The notes: a model not told the origin generated them from the sequence alone. DNA of 64,000 bases from Rudanella lutea DSM 19387 (GCF_000383955.1 NZ_KB913013.1:5351694-5415693); one strand, 5' to 3'; numbered from the stretch's first letter, positions 16,352 to 26,529 are shown. Numbers and translations are program-made.

Positions 16352-19300
16352 TTATTGCTTCACAATTTTCACGGTTTTGCTCTGCGTGGGCGTGCTCAGT
16401 TGGAGCAGGTAGATACCGGCGGTTGAGCCGAGCTCGACCCGCTGCCGGATTACACTTTGGCTCGACTGGGCGCTCACCTGATGTACCAGGCGACCTCCGG
16501 TGCTGAGTACCGCAAACTGAACGGGCTGGTTGCCGGCCCCGCGAACTTCAATCTCTACAAAGTCCTGTGCGGTGGGGTTACCCAGAACCGTTACGTTCAG
16601 GTCAGCCGCTCCTTCGTTGGCGATACGAGCCGCACCCGTACAGAACCCTTTGAAATTAAACGTAAACGTGTTACTGGTCGTAGTTCCCTGGGTCACGCGC
16701 AACTGGAACGGTGAAATATCCGAAGTGGCGGTGTTGATAGCCCGTAACTGCTCGGGATTATCGACTACTCGCACGCAGTTGTTGGGGTCATTATTGCTCA
16801 GGCCAATGATATTCTGGTAGTTAATGGCTGAGCCATTGCCACCGCTGGTCAGAATTCGGAAGGTACCCGTCTGGCAATTAACATCCGTTACCCCGGTTAT
16901 CTGCAACGTTTGGCCGATGGTGCTGGCCGAACTACCACACGTAGCGGTGCCCGGTGTGGTGGTGCCTGAACCTGGTGTGGTGGTGCCCGAGCCCGGATTT
17001 GCGCAGAATGCTCCGAAATCAAACGAGATGCTAACGGTTACACCGCTTTGTGTAGCCGTGATGTTGAGCGGCTTTGGATCTGCTCGTAATCCAGCTTCAA
17101 CAACACCCGTATTGCTCGTGGCTGATGCTCGTTGTACGCCTACCGCCGAGTAGGTGATAGTAGTGCCGTCGCCACCTGCCGTGTTGAAGGTAATTGCACC
17201 GGTAGCACAGTCGTAGGTTGGCGTCAGCAACGTAAGCGCACTGCCCGATGGTGGGGGAGTGGTGGTACCGCTCGCTGCCGGGCTGACGGTAATCTGGAAG
17301 CTGGTACTGGTTGCGAGGTTACCAGGGTCAGTGGCAGTCAGCGTCACGGTGCTTACTCCCGATGCCGATGGTGTACCACTGATGATGGTTCCTGCGAGGC
17401 TAAGGCCGGCGGGTAAGTTGCTGGCTGAGAGTACCAGTTGCGTAGGCGTCTCTGCATCCGAGAACACGCTGCCTACGTTCAGGCTGAAAGCGCTGCCTAC
17501 TACGGCGGCTTGTGGAGCTACTGGATTAATAACAACTGGAGCTGTGTTACCGGTTGAGCCGCCCGCACACGCTGCGAGTGCATTCCAGGTGTAGCTAACC
17601 GTTACACCGTTTTGCGTCGCGAAAATAGTGAATGGCTGCACGTTGGGCCGTCCATTACGGATGTCTTCAGCCACTTGCGTGTCAACCAGATCAGTACAGC
17701 TGCTGGTTGGGCTCGTAATACCAATGGCTGCGTACGTAATGGGTGAGCCATCACCACCCACCGTGTTAAACTGGATCAGGCCTGTTTGGCAGTTGTAGGT
17801 CGGAGCAACCAGCGCAAACGGTTGACCAATTGTGTTAGCCGGGCTGCCGCAAGTGCCTGAAACAGGCGGTGCTACAGGGCTGGTAACGGTGATTGTGACG
17901 GTAGCCGAAGCCGAACAGCCATTTGCCGAAACACCCGTAACTGAGTAGGTGGTGCTTCCGGTAGCGCTGGTGGGCGGGTTAATGCTCGCCGTAGTCGCAC
18001 CTGTACTCCAGGTGTAGGTAGCCGCACCGCTGGCTGTCAGGGTTACGGCCTGATTGAGCGTTACACTCGTGGCGGGTTGCGCATTGATCGATACCGTAGG
18101 AACGGAGTTGTCGCTGCTAACGGTCGCCGAAGCGGTAGCTTTACAGCCGTTGGCGTTCGAGACAGTCACTGAGTAAAGACCGGCCGTGTTGACGGCGAAG
18201 ATGCCTGAGGTGTTGGTTTGCCCATCGCTCAGGGTATAACTAGTACCGCCGGTTGCGGTTAGCGTTACGCTTTGCTGAGCGCAGGTGATCATACCACTGC
18301 TCACCAGACCCGCGGTTGGGGTCGTGTTGTCGCTGCTTACATTCACAGACGCCGTTGCTGTACAACCATTGGCAGCTGTCACCGTCACGGAGAAAGCGCC
18401 CCCAGTTCCTACCGTGAAAACACCCGTGGTGTTGGTTTGTCCGTCACTCAGTTTGTAGCCCGTGCCGCCGGTAGCCGTCAGGGTCGCGGTGGGTTGGTCG
18501 CAGGTGATGGTGCCACTGGCGGCCAGAGTGGCCGTCGGGGGCGTGTTGTCTACAGTTATATTCGTTGAAGCGGTAGCCGTACAACCGTTAGCAGCTGTCA
18601 CCGTTACGCTAAATGTTCCACCGGTGGCTACTGTGAAAATGCCAGTGCTGTTGGTCTGTCCGTCGCTGAGCTTGTAGCTCGTGCCGCCGGTGGCCGTCAG
18701 GGTTGCGGTGGGCTGTGCACAAGTGATTACACCGCTGGCGGCCAGAGTGGCTGTCGGGGGAGTATTATCGCTACTTACATTGGCTGAAGCGGTTGCTTTA
18801 CAGCCGTTGGCGTTGGATACCGTTACCGAGTAGGGTCCGGCAATGTTCACCGTAAATGTGCCGGTTGTGTTGGTCTGGCCATCACTCAATGTATAGCTGG
18901 CACCACCCGTTGCCGTTAGTGTAACAGTTGGCTGCGCGCAGGTAATAATACCGCCAGCAGCTAGTGTGGCTGTTGGTATTGTATTGTCGCTGCTGACGTT
19001 CGTAGTAGCCGTTGCGGTACACCCATTAGTGGCTGTTACGGTCACTGAGAAAGTACCCCCGGTTCCCACGGTGAAGATACCTGTTGTATTGGTCTGTCCG
19101 TCGCTGAGCTTGTAGCTCGTGCCACCGGTGGCGGTGAGCGTCGCGGTAGGCTGGGCACAAGTAATTACACCGCTGGCGGCCAAAGTGGCTGTCGGGGGTG
19201 TGTTGTCTACAGTTACATTGGCTGAAGCGGTTGCGGTGCAGCCATTGGTAGCAGTTACCGTCACTGAGAAAGCCCCGCCGGTGGCTACTGTGAAGATACC

Positions 19301-21739
19301 GGTAGTATTGGTCTGCCCGTCGCTGAGCTTGTAGCTCGCGCCACCGGTGGCCGTTAGGGTTGCGGTAGGCTGGGCACAAGTAATTACACCGCTGGCGGCC
19401 AAAGTGGCTGTCGGCGGTGTATTGTCTACACTTACATTGGTCGATGCTGTTGCCGTACACCCGTTAGCGGCTGTCACCGTTACGCTAAATGTTCCACCGG
19501 TGGCTACTGTGAAAATGCCAGTGCTGTTGGTCTGCCCGTCGCTCAGTTTGTAGCTCGTGCCACCGGTGGCCGTTAGGGTTGCGGTGGGCTGTGCACAAGT
19601 GATTACACCGCTGGCGGCCAAAGTGGCTGTCGGCGGTGTATTGTCTACACTTACATTGGTCGATGCTGTTGCCGTACACCCGTTGGCGGCTGTCACCGTT
19701 ACGCTAAATGTTCCACCGGTGGCTACTGTGAAAATGCCAGTGCTGTTGGTCTGTCCGTCGCTGAGCTTGTAGCTCGTGCCGCCGGTGGCCGTCAGGGTTG
19801 CGGTGGGCTGTGCACAAGTGATTACACCGCTGGCGGCCAGAGTGGCTGTCGGGGGCGTGTTGTCTACAGTTACATTCGTTGAAGCGGTTGCGGTACAACC
19901 ATTGGCCGCTGTTACCGTCACCGAGAAAGCTCCCCCTGCGTTAACCGTAAAGAGGCCGTTGCTGTTGGTTTGCCCGTCGCTGAGCTTGTAGCTCGTACCA
20001 CCGGTGGCCGTTAGGGTTGCGGTAGGTTGCGCGCAGGTGATGGGCCCGCTGGCGGCCAGAGTTGCTGTTGGTATTGTATTGTCGCTGCTGACGTTCGTAG
20101 TAGCCGTCGCCGTACAGCCGTTAGCGGCTGTCACCGTTACGCTAAATGTTCCAGCAGCTCCCACGGTGAAAATGCCGGTCGTATTGGTTTGACCGTCGCT
20201 GAGCTTGTAGCTCGTGCCACCGGTGGCGGTCAGGGTTGCGGTGGGTTGCGCGCAGGTGATTACACCGCTGGCGGCCAGAGTGGCTGTCGGGGGCGTGTTG
20301 TCCACTGTGACATTCGTTGAAGCGGTTGCGGTACAACCATTGGCCGCTGTTACCGTCACCGAGAAAGCTCCCCCTGTATTAACGGTAAAGATGCCGTTGG
20401 TGTTGGTCTGCCCGTCGCTCAGTTTGTAGCTCATGCCACCGGTGGCCGTTAGGGTTGCGGTGGGCTGTGCACAAGTGATTACACCGCTGGCGGCCAAAGT
20501 GGCTGTCGGCGGTGTATTGTCTACACTTACATTGGTCGATGCTGTTGCCGTACACCCGTTGGCGGCTGTCACGGTTACGCTAAATGCTCCGCCGGTTGCT
20601 ACCGTAAAGATGCCGTTGGTGTTGGTTTGCCCGTCGCTGAGCTTGTAGCTCGTGCCGCCCGTTGCCGTTAACGTCGCGGTAGGTTGCGCGCAGGTGATGG
20701 GCCCACTGGCCGCCAAAGTGGCTGTCGGCGGTGTGTTGTCTACACTTACATTGGTTGAAGCGGTTGCCGTACAACCAGTAGCATTAGCAACTGTTACCGA
20801 GTATGTCCCGCCCGTATTAACACTAAAGGTGCCAGTTGTATTTGTCTGTCCATTGCTAAGCGTATAGCTGGTACCACCGGTGGCGGTGAGTGTCGCGGAA
20901 GGCTGCGCGCAGGTGATGGGCCCGCTGGCAGCAAGTGTCGCTGTTGGGGTACTAACTCCTGTTACATTCACCGTACTAGTCCCCCGCCGACCAAAGTTGT
21001 CTGCCACGGTGATTGTAAACGTTTGAGTGCCTGCGGCCGTGATTGTAGCTACGACAGCAGCACTCGATATCGAACTCAGTGACCCTCCGGCAGGTGCGCT
21101 CCAAGTGTAGCTATAGGGAGCACTACCACCCGTAGGAGAAACTGACAAATTTGAGGTACCGCCAACACAAACACTGGGGTTTGAATTGCCAACCGATAAT
21201 GTCAGGGATGGAAGTGCCTTATATCCGGTATTGGTAAACATTATCGGGCCGCTAACGGGCGTATTGTTGAACGCATTATAGGTCCATACCGTTGGACTAC
21301 TTCCAATTGTAATGGATGAATTGGCACTGCCTCCCCCAACAACGTTACCTGCATTAAACAGGTTAATGATCGAGGTATTATTTGAGAGCGTTAACGTACG
21401 GTTTGGGTCAATCTGGAGTGTACCACTATTGCCGATGTTAACCGTCGTAGAACCCGAGATCGTTACGTTGACATCCAGAATTAATGTACCCGCTACGTTA
21501 ATACTCCCGGTGAAAGCACCCGAAGGAGGTGGTGTTGCGCCAGTACAAGTCCAGGAGGCTGGGTTAGACCAGTTACCGCCGTTGGTGGTACATTGCTGGG
21601 CGTTTGCCTGTTGCGTCGGCCAAAGAAATAAGCTAACCAGTAGTAACACGAAACCCGTGAAGAGTCGTGTGAAGGTATGCTTTTTTTGAGAAGAGAACAC
21701 GTCGACCGGCGACGTATCCAATTGTAAATGTTTGGACAT
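16352..21739 (-). CDS. Giant repetitive T9SS-secreted surface protein
   Basis: A 1795-residue secreted protein. A long signal region is present (TM-like core at about residues 27-41, ending near ANAQ). After an N-terminal segment of about 215 residues come thirteen tandem 73-residue repeats (residues 266-1214). Each has two cysteines (ITCAQ and NGCTA) and a terminal DNTPP-like linker, probably Ig/PKD-like folds with a disulfide. Next are one divergent Ig-like unit, a putative Ig domain (NTAPVVINPVAPQAAVVGSAF region), and three YxCxTG modules also found in the protein at 28810-30975. The last ~80 residues form a T9SS type A sorting domain ending in GIYLLQLSTPTQSKTVKIVKQ-like sequence. It is probably an adhesin or gliding-associated surface protein; its ligand is unknown. 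Confidence 0.88.
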   Translation of the reverse strand: MSKHLQLDTSPVDVFSSQKKHTFTRLFTGFVLLLVSLFLWPTQQANAQQCTTNGGNWSNPASWTCTGATPPPSGAFTGSINVAGTLILDVNVTISGSTTVNIGNSGTLQIDPNRTLTLSNNTSIINLFNAGNVVGGGSANSSITIGSSPTVWTYNAFNNTPVSGPIMFTNTGYKALPSLTLSVGNSNPSVCVGGTSNLSVSPTGGSAPYSYTWSAPAGGSLSSISSAAVVATITAAGTQTFTITVADNFGRRGTSTVNVTGVSTPTATLAASGPITCAQPSATLTATGGTSYTLSNGQTNTTGTFSVNTGGTYSVTVANATGCTATASTNVSVDNTPPTATLAASGPITCAQPTATLTATGGTSYKLSDGQTNTNGIFTVATGGAFSVTVTAANGCTATASTNVSVDNTPPTATLAASGVITCAQPTATLTATGGMSYKLSDGQTNTNGIFTVNTGGAFSVTVTAANGCTATASTNVTVDNTPPTATLAASGVITCAQPTATLTATGGTSYKLSDGQTNTTGIFTVGAAGTFSVTVTAANGCTATATTNVSSDNTIPTATLAASGPITCAQPTATLTATGGTSYKLSDGQTNSNGLFTVNAGGAFSVTVTAANGCTATASTNVTVDNTPPTATLAASGVITCAQPTATLTATGGTSYKLSDGQTNSTGIFTVATGGTFSVTVTAANGCTATASTNVSVDNTPPTATLAASGVITCAQPTATLTATGGTSYKLSDGQTNSTGIFTVATGGTFSVTVTAANGCTATASTNVSVDNTPPTATLAASGVITCAQPTATLTATGGASYKLSDGQTNTTGIFTVATGGAFSVTVTATNGCTATASANVTVDNTPPTATLAASGVITCAQPTATLTATGGTSYKLSDGQTNTTGIFTVGTGGTFSVTVTATNGCTATATTNVSSDNTIPTATLAAGGIITCAQPTVTLTATGGASYTLSDGQTNTTGTFTVNIAGPYSVTVSNANGCKATASANVSSDNTPPTATLAASGVITCAQPTATLTATGGTSYKLSDGQTNSTGIFTVATGGTFSVTVTAANGCTATASTNITVDNTPPTATLAASGTITCDQPTATLTATGGTGYKLSDGQTNTTGVFTVGTGGAFSVTVTAANGCTATASVNVSSDNTTPTAGLVSSGMITCAQQSVTLTATGGTSYTLSDGQTNTSGIFAVNTAGLYSVTVSNANGCKATASATVSSDNSVPTVSINAQPATSVTLNQAVTLTASGAATYTWSTGATTASINPPTSATGSTTYSVTGVSANGCSASATVTITVTSPVAPPVSGTCGSPANTIGQPFALVAPTYNCQTGLIQFNTVGGDGSPITYAAIGITSPTSSCTDLVDTQVAEDIRNGRPNVQPFTIFATQNGVTVSYTWNALAACAGGSTGNTAPVVINPVAPQAAVVGSAFSLNVGSVFSDAETPTQLVLSASNLPAGLSLAGTIISGTPSASGVSTVTLTATDPGNLATSTSFQITVSPAASGTTTPPPSGSALTLLTPTYDCATGAITFNTAGGDGTTITYSAVGVQRASATSNTGVVEAGLRADPKPLNITATQSGVTVSISFDFGAFCANPGSGTTTPGSGTTTPGTATCGSSASTIGQTLQITGVTDVNCQTGTFRILTSGGNGSAINYQNIIGLSNNDPNNCVRVVDNPEQLRAINTATSDISPFQLRVTQGTTTSNTFTFNFKGFCTGAARIANEGAADLNVTVLGNPTAQDFVEIEVRGAGNQPVQFAVLSTGGRLVHQVSAQSSQSVIRQRVELGSTAGIYLLQLSTPTQSKTVKIVKQ
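18098..20944 (-). repeat. Thirteen tandem 219-bp repeats within the giant T9SS gene
   Basis: Thirteen consecutive units of exactly 73 codons. Units 6 and 7 are identical in protein and nearly identical in DNA (around 19430-19870), indicating recent duplication or gene conversion. The first and the last units are the most divergent, as expected for an array that expands in its middle. The regular frame also creates a ladder of spurious 71-codon open frames on the other strand. Confidence 0.95.
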
Positions 21740-22027
21740 AGTTTTGAAAATTGGTTCTGTTGCTAAGTTGGCTACTTGTCTTGCTCTTAGACGAACTCGT
21801 GGTTACTGCGTAACAATTTTGGTAAACTTAATTTTTGCTTTTTCACCAGTGAATTGGTGAGAATATAAAGCCTTGTTACTTAAGTAGTTTTGTAAGAAGC
21901 TTGTAGGTTCGTAGCGACGGTGAACATGTTTTTCCTGAACAAGTAGAAATTAAGTAATCTTGTGACCTAGCAAACTTACATGAGGTGCGAAGGTGACTAA
22001 CTATCCCGATAGGTAGTTTTTAAGGCT

Positions 22028-22065
22028 GTCATTGAAGACTACCCGTTCGGGTAGTCTTCAATGAC
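22028..22065. repeat. Perfect 18-bp inverted repeat in the giant-gene leader region
   Basis: Arms at 22028-22045 and 22048-22065 are exactly complementary with only TT between them; the tip CCCGTTCGGG gives a stable tetraloop-type end. There is no U-tract on either side. It lies about 290 bp before the giant gene's start codon. It could be an RNA stability element, an operator or a recombination/hairpin site. Confidence 0.6.
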
Positions 22066-22277
22066 GGGTGCAATGCTAATAAAGATGTGTATATTCATAC
22101 TTAATTAAGTTTATTTGTCTATACAGGTGTTAGTATAGAGACACTTTACAAATATGTACTATAACTAGTGTAGGCGAAAATTTTAGATGCGTGTATTTAT
22201 TAAGCGGCTTACTTAGGTGAAAGTGAAATTGCCTTAAGTAGCTTATGTTGTATTTTTGATGCAAAGTGTATCGGTTT

Positions 22278-22319
22278 ATACGCAAAACGCCCGGCCATAT
22301 GGCCGGGCGTTTTGCGTAT
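22278..22319. terminator. 42-bp perfect palindrome, clpB terminator
   Basis: Arms at 22278-22298 and 22299-22319 are fully complementary, with a GC-rich core GCCCGGCC-ATAT-GGCCGGGC flanked by AAAACG/CGTTTT. It begins 15 bp after the clpB stop codon. This is the form of a strong bidirectional intrinsic terminator. Confidence 0.8.
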
Positions 22320-22333
22320 TTATAACTGAATAT

Positions 22334-24985
22334 TTATTGAAGTATCGGCACCACCTTGTCCAGGTTGTAGAAGATGATGTCCTCTTTGCCGTTTTCGTCT
22401 TCGTTGAGCATCATGCCCACGATCGCGTTTTTCTGAATCCGACCCGACAGAATCTCTTTCGAGAGGGCGTTCAGAATGCGACGTTGCAGGACGCGCTTCA
22501 GCGGTCGGGCACCAAACTGCGGGTCGAAGCCTTCACGGGCGATGAAGTCGAGCACCTCATTATCGGCTTCGAGGGTAATACCCTGCTCGGCCAGCCGGTG
22601 CTGAATCTGCCGGAACTGAATGTCCATGATCTTGCGCACTTCACGCTTGCTCAGCGGCTGGAACATCACCAGTTCGTCGATTCGGTTCAGAAACTCAGGC
22701 CGAACCGTCTGCTTCAGCAACTCGAACACCTCATCTTTGGTGCTTTCAATCACCTGATCGGCGTTGCGGTCGTTGATCTCGGCGAAGCGCTCGCGGATAA
22801 TGTGCGAGCCGATGTTCGATGTCATGATGATGATCGTGTTCTTGAAGTTGGCCACGCGTCCTTTGTTGTCGGTCAGGCGGCCATCGTCGAGCACTTGCAG
22901 CAGGATGTTGAACACGTCGGGGTGCGCTTTCTCGATTTCGTCGAGCAGAACCACCGAGTAGGGTTTCCGACGAACGGCCTCGGTCAGCTGACCGCCTTCG
23001 TCGTAACCCACGTAGCCCGGAGGGGCACCAATCAACCGGCTTACGGCATGGCGTTCCTGAAACTCGCTCATATCGATGCGGACCAGGGCGTTCTCGTCGT
23101 TGAACAAAAACTCAGCCAGCGCCTTGGCCAACTCGGTTTTACCGACCCCGGTGGTGCCGAGGAAGATAAACGAACCAATCGGCCGTTTGGGGTCCTGCAT
23201 ACCTGCGCGGCTCCGGCGTACGGCATCGGCCACTACCTGAATGGCTTCTTCCTGACCAGCCACCCGCTTGCCCAGTTCGGCTTCGAGGAACAGCAGCTTG
23301 TCGCGCTCCGACTGCAACATCCGGCTTACCGGAATCCCGGTCCACTTGGCCACTACTTCGGCAATATCTTCCGACGTCACCTCTTCCTGTAGCATGCGGT
23401 CGGCCCCATCGGCGGGTTGTCCGTCGCTCGTAAGTGTCTTGAGCCGGTTTTCGATTTCGGGAATGCGGCCGTAGCGAATCTCGGCTACTTTGCCGTAGTC
23501 GCCCGCCCGTTCGGCCTGCTCGGCTTCGATACGCAGGGTATCGAGTTGCTCTTTGAGCGTCCGGCTTTCGTTGACCGATTGTTTCTCGGTTTCCCAGCGG
23601 GCTTTCAGCGCATTACGCTGCTCGTTGAGGTCGGCAATCTGCTTGCTCAACAGCGTCTCTTTGTCTTTATCGTTTTCGCGCCGGATGGCCTCGCGCTCAA
23701 TTTCGAGCTGCATAATGCGCCGGTTCAGCTCGTCCAGTTCTTCGGGAACGGAGTCGATTTCGAGCCGAAGTTTGGCAGCGGCTTCGTCCATCAGGTCAAT
23801 GGCCTTGTCGGGCAAAAACCGGTCGGAGATGTAGCGGTTCGAGAGTTCGACGGCGGCAATCACAGCATCGTCTTTGATGCGAACCCCGTGGTGCAGCTCG
23901 TAGCGCTCCTTGATACCGCGCAGAATCGAGATGGCGTCCTGTACGTCGGGTTCGTCGACCATCACAGCCTGGAACCGGCGTTCGAGGGCCTTATCCTTCT
24001 CAATGTATTTCTGATATTCTTTCAGCGTGGTAGCCCCAATGGCGTGCAATTCGCCACGAGCCAGGGCGGGTTTTAGGAGGTTGGCGGCATCCATCGCGCC
24101 TTCGCCACCACCGCCCGCGCCAATAAGCGTGTGAATCTCATCGATAAAGAGTACGATTTCACCATCGGAGTCGGTCACTTCTTTGATAACCGCTTTCAGG
24201 CGCTCTTCAAATTCGCCTTTGTACTTGGCACCGGCCACGAGCAGACCCATGTCGAGCGACATGATGATCTTCGACTTGAGGTTTTCGGGAACGTCGCCCT
24301 GCACGATCCGCTGGGCCAGGCCCTCGACAATGGCGGTTTTGCCGACGCCGGGCTCACCCAGCAGCATCGGGTTATTTTTGGTCCGGCGACTCAGGATCTG
24401 AAGCACCCGCCGAATCTCTTCGTCGCGACCGATAACGGGGTCAATTTTGCCCTCGCTGGCGCGCTTGTTCAGGTTAATGCCGTACCGTTCGAGCGATTGG
24501 TACGTGGCTTCTGCATTTTGGTCTTTCACAGGGTTGTTTTTGCCACGCAGTTCGCGAATGGCATCTTTTAAGGTCTTTTCGGTAAAACCAATGTCTTTCA
24601 GGAGGGTAGCGACGGCGTCTTTACCGCCCACGAGGCCCAGCAGCATCATTTCGACGCTGACGAACTCGTCGCCAAAGTCTTTCATCTGCGTCTGTGCGCG
24701 TTGCAAAGCCGCATTCAACTCGTTGCCGAGGTAGATACCCTGCTGCGAACCACCGCTGATGGATACTTTCGGGTAACCGTTTACAATAGCGTCGAGTGCC
24801 AGGGTCAGTTTTTTCGTATCGGAGCCGAGTTTCCTGGCCAGAAATCCGACCGTGTTGGGGTCTTCTTCCAGAATGGCTTTGAGCACATGGCCGGTTTCGA
24901 CAGTCTGTTGCCCGTTGCCCTGCGCCATCTGAGCCGCGTGTTGCACGACTTCCTGCGCCTTAATAGTATAGTTGTTAAAGTTCAT
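22334..24985 (-). CDS. clpB: ATP-dependent disaggregase ClpB
   Basis: An 883-residue AAA+ chaperone of normal length. The order is an N-terminal Clp repeat domain ([17 protein letters not shown]...), a first ATPase with Walker A GEPGVGKT near residue 206, and the long coiled-coil middle domain (about 410-530) characteristic of ClpB versus ClpA/C. The second ATPase has Walker A GTTGVGKT near residue 612 and Walker [12 protein letters not shown]. It rescues aggregated protein together with DnaK. It is a single-gene unit: a stuttered hairpin lies 12 bp upstream of its ATG and a 42-bp palindrome ends it. No CIRCE element or clear heat-shock promoter was recognised. Confidence 0.97.
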   Translation of the reverse strand: MNFNNYTIKAQEVVQHAAQMAQGNGQQTVETGHVLKAILEEDPNTVGFLARKLGSDTKKLTLALDAIVNGYPKVSISGGSQQGIYLGNELNAALQRAQTQMKDFGDEFVSVEMMLLGLVGGKDAVATLLKDIGFTEKTLKDAIRELRGKNNPVKDQNAEATYQSLERYGINLNKRASEGKIDPVIGRDEEIRRVLQILSRRTKNNPMLLGEPGVGKTAIVEGLAQRIVQGDVPENLKSKIIMSLDMGLLVAGAKYKGEFEERLKAVIKEVTDSDGEIVLFIDEIHTLIGAGGGGEGAMDAANLLKPALARGELHAIGATTLKEYQKYIEKDKALERRFQAVMVDEPDVQDAISILRGIKERYELHHGVRIKDDAVIAAVELSNRYISDRFLPDKAIDLMDEAAAKLRLEIDSVPEELDELNRRIMQLEIEREAIRRENDKDKETLLSKQIADLNEQRNALKARWETEKQSVNESRTLKEQLDTLRIEAEQAERAGDYGKVAEIRYGRIPEIENRLKTLTSDGQPADGADRMLQEEVTSEDIAEVVAKWTGIPVSRMLQSERDKLLFLEAELGKRVAGQEEAIQVVADAVRRSRAGMQDPKRPIGSFIFLGTTGVGKTELAKALAEFLFNDENALVRIDMSEFQERHAVSRLIGAPPGYVGYDEGGQLTEAVRRKPYSVVLLDEIEKAHPDVFNILLQVLDDGRLTDNKGRVANFKNTIIIMTSNIGSHIIRERFAEINDRNADQVIESTKDEVFELLKQTVRPEFLNRIDELVMFQPLSKREVRKIMDIQFRQIQHRLAEQGITLEADNEVLDFIAREGFDPQFGARPLKRVLQRRILNALSKEILSGRIQKNAIVGMMLNEDENGKEDIIFYNLDKVVPILQ

Positions 24986-24996
24986 GGCCGGTTTCA

Positions 24997-25100
24997 GTTA
25001 ACAGTGATCAACGGACAACGAACAACGTACAAGCAACCGTTCTCTAATAACTGTTCGTTGTTCACTGTTCGTTGGTCGTTGGTCGTTGTAAACTGTTAAC
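24997..25100. repeat. Stuttered palindrome upstream of clpB
   Basis: Outer arms GTTAACAG (24997-25004) and CTGTTAAC (25093-25100), inner arms GAACAACG (25020-25027) and CGTTGTTC (25056-25063). Both arms are built from repeated CAACG/CGTTG words (ACAACGAACAACG; GTTGGTCGTTGGTCGTTG). It is a quasi-hairpin of short direct repeats located in the clpB leader. Confidence 0.65.
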
Positions 25101-25216
25101 AACAAATGCCGGGCCGAGGTGTTATTCAGGACATTTTGGCGTAAAAAAGAGTGGTTGGCGAGTATTTGCAGACAAAACGTCATTTGTTGCTCACGCGCGT
25201 CAGCCATTTCCATAAA

Positions 25217-25265
25217 AAATGCCGTAGTGTGATCAGGTTGAAGCCCCGATCACACTACGGCATTT
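25217..25265. terminator. Terminator of the DUF418 gene
   Basis: Perfect 18-bp arms (25217-25234 and 25248-25265) around a 13-nt loop, followed on the minus strand by a run of T. It lies 17 bp after the stop codon of the minus-strand DUF418 gene. Confidence 0.85.
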
Positions 25266-25281
25266 GCTGCTTTGGCACCTG

Positions 25282-26529
25282 TTACACCCGCATAGGTTGC
25301 GCTTTCCCGTACGTTAAAGACCGCCAGAGCCATTCGAGCGGGCCGTACCGGAACCGCGCTAACCACCACTGACTGAACAGGATCTGCACAAAAAGAATGG
25401 GGAACGTGAGCAATGCCGCCTGCCAAAGTTCGGTTTTGCCGAGTAGCCCCAGGCCGTACCCAAAAAATAACAGGCACCCGATCACGGTCTGGAGGATGTA
25501 GCTGGTCAGGGCCATTTTGCCGACCGATGCCAGCAGCCGGACGATCTTTTGCCAGTTGGCACGCTGAAACAACAGGGTCAGGCCCGTGATGTAAAAGATC
25601 GTCAGGGCGGAGTTGCCCACATCGTAGAGAAAGCCCAATGTCAGATCAATGGCCTTGGGAGGCTGGTTGTTTTGGCCGATGATGGCGATGGCGGTCAGGA
25701 ATAGAAGGATAATGGCCAGCACGCCAAATCCGCAGGATCGGGTTAGCTGACGGAACAGCCGCTTGTTTTCGCCTATTTTTTGGAACAGTCGCCGACGACC
25801 GGCGTACAGACCCAACAGGAAGAAACCCAGCGTAATGTAAATGCGGCCGCTATCGATCTGAAACTGCATTTTATCGTCGAAGGCGTTCAGGTTCGACTCA
25901 ACAAGAGCCGCGTAACTGCCTTTCGTCAGCAGATCGTAATAGGCCTGCGCTTCTTTCTCGAAATTTTGAGGGGGTTGTCCAGCTTGGGCCTTGGCGGGCG
26001 CTGTTGCAATGGCGTTGTACACGGACTGAACCCGATTGGGCAGGTTGGCGACAAGCAACAAACCAACGATCAGCACTACCCTGTTGGACAGCCGGCCGAA
26101 CGGGAGCATCAGAAAACCGAGCATGGCGTAGATCGACAGAATATCGCCCCGCCATTGGGCATGGTGTAGCAGACCAATGGCGCCGAGGATAACCAATCGC
26201 CAGGCAAAACGGGCATAAAAACGGCCCGGCGAATCGGTGGAGCGGGTGAGCATGAGCGCAAAGCTCAGACCGAACAGAAACGAGAAAAAGGTGTAGAATT
26301 TACCATCGAAGAAAATGCCGACAATTGTTTGGGTAATCGTGTTGCCCACGCCACTCGCGTGTGCCCCATAAACGCTACCCGGCAGTGGGCCGGCCGCAAA
26401 CCATTGCGCGGCATGAACGAGCAGGATGCCAAAGAGGGCCGCCCCGCGCAGGGCGTCAACCGTTTCGATGCGCGGGGCCCGGGTAGCAGCAACGGTCGGA
26501 GAAAGGGTAAGGGGAGCAGAAGTGGTCAT
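25282..26529 (-). CDS. DUF418 (YeiB-like) integral membrane protein
   Basis: A 415-residue polytopic membrane protein with the family hallmark near the N-terminus (RIETVDALRGAALFGILLVH) and about 8-10 TM helices. The C-terminal DUF418 region contains the typical ILQTVIGCLLFFGYGLGL and QWWLARFRYGPLEWLWR segments. The function of this family is unknown; related acyltransferase-3-like folds suggest transfer of an acyl group or transport. The ATG at 26529 is chosen because the upstream frame extension has no homology-like character. It is monocistronic, divergent from the dctA-like gene. Confidence 0.88.
   Translation of the reverse strand: MTTSAPLTLSPTVAATRAPRIETVDALRGAALFGILLVHAAQWFAAGPLPGSVYGAHASGVGNTITQTIVGIFFDGKFYTFFSFLFGLSFALMLTRSTDSPGRFYARFAWRLVILGAIGLLHHAQWRGDILSIYAMLGFLMLPFGRLSNRVVLIVGLLLVANLPNRVQSVYNAIATAPAKAQAGQPPQNFEKEAQAYYDLLTKGSYAALVESNLNAFDDKMQFQIDSGRIYITLGFFLLGLYAGRRRLFQKIGENKRLFRQLTRSCGFGVLAIILLFLTAIAIIGQNNQPPKAIDLTLGFLYDVGNSALTIFYITGLTLLFQRANWQKIVRLLASVGKMALTSYILQTVIGCLLFFGYGLGLLGKTELWQAALLTFPILFVQILFSQWWLARFRYGPLEWLWRSLTYGKAQPMRV

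Larger units (their letters stand above)
21740..22333. other. Long AT-rich gene-free space upstream of the giant T9SS gene
   Basis: About 590 bp with no credible gene. It contains two exceptional hairpins (22028-22065 and 22278-22319, listed separately). A -7-like box on the minus strand (CAAACTTA at 21971-21978, i.e. TAAGTTTG) could serve the giant gene with a leader of about 230 nt; no matching -33 element is seen. The base composition is clearly more AT-rich than the flanking genes. Confidence 0.6.

Noticed and set aside
16457-20867. A ladder of plus-strand open frames of about 71 codons every 219 bp (for example 19557-19772)
   Set aside because: They are antisense shadows created by the 73-codon repeats of the minus-strand T9SS gene; period, position and lack of independent start signals all follow the repeats.
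21740-22333. tRNA or structured non-coding RNA
   Set aside because: No cloverleaf, anticodon arm or CCA end could be found; the region contains hairpins but no recognisable RNA family.
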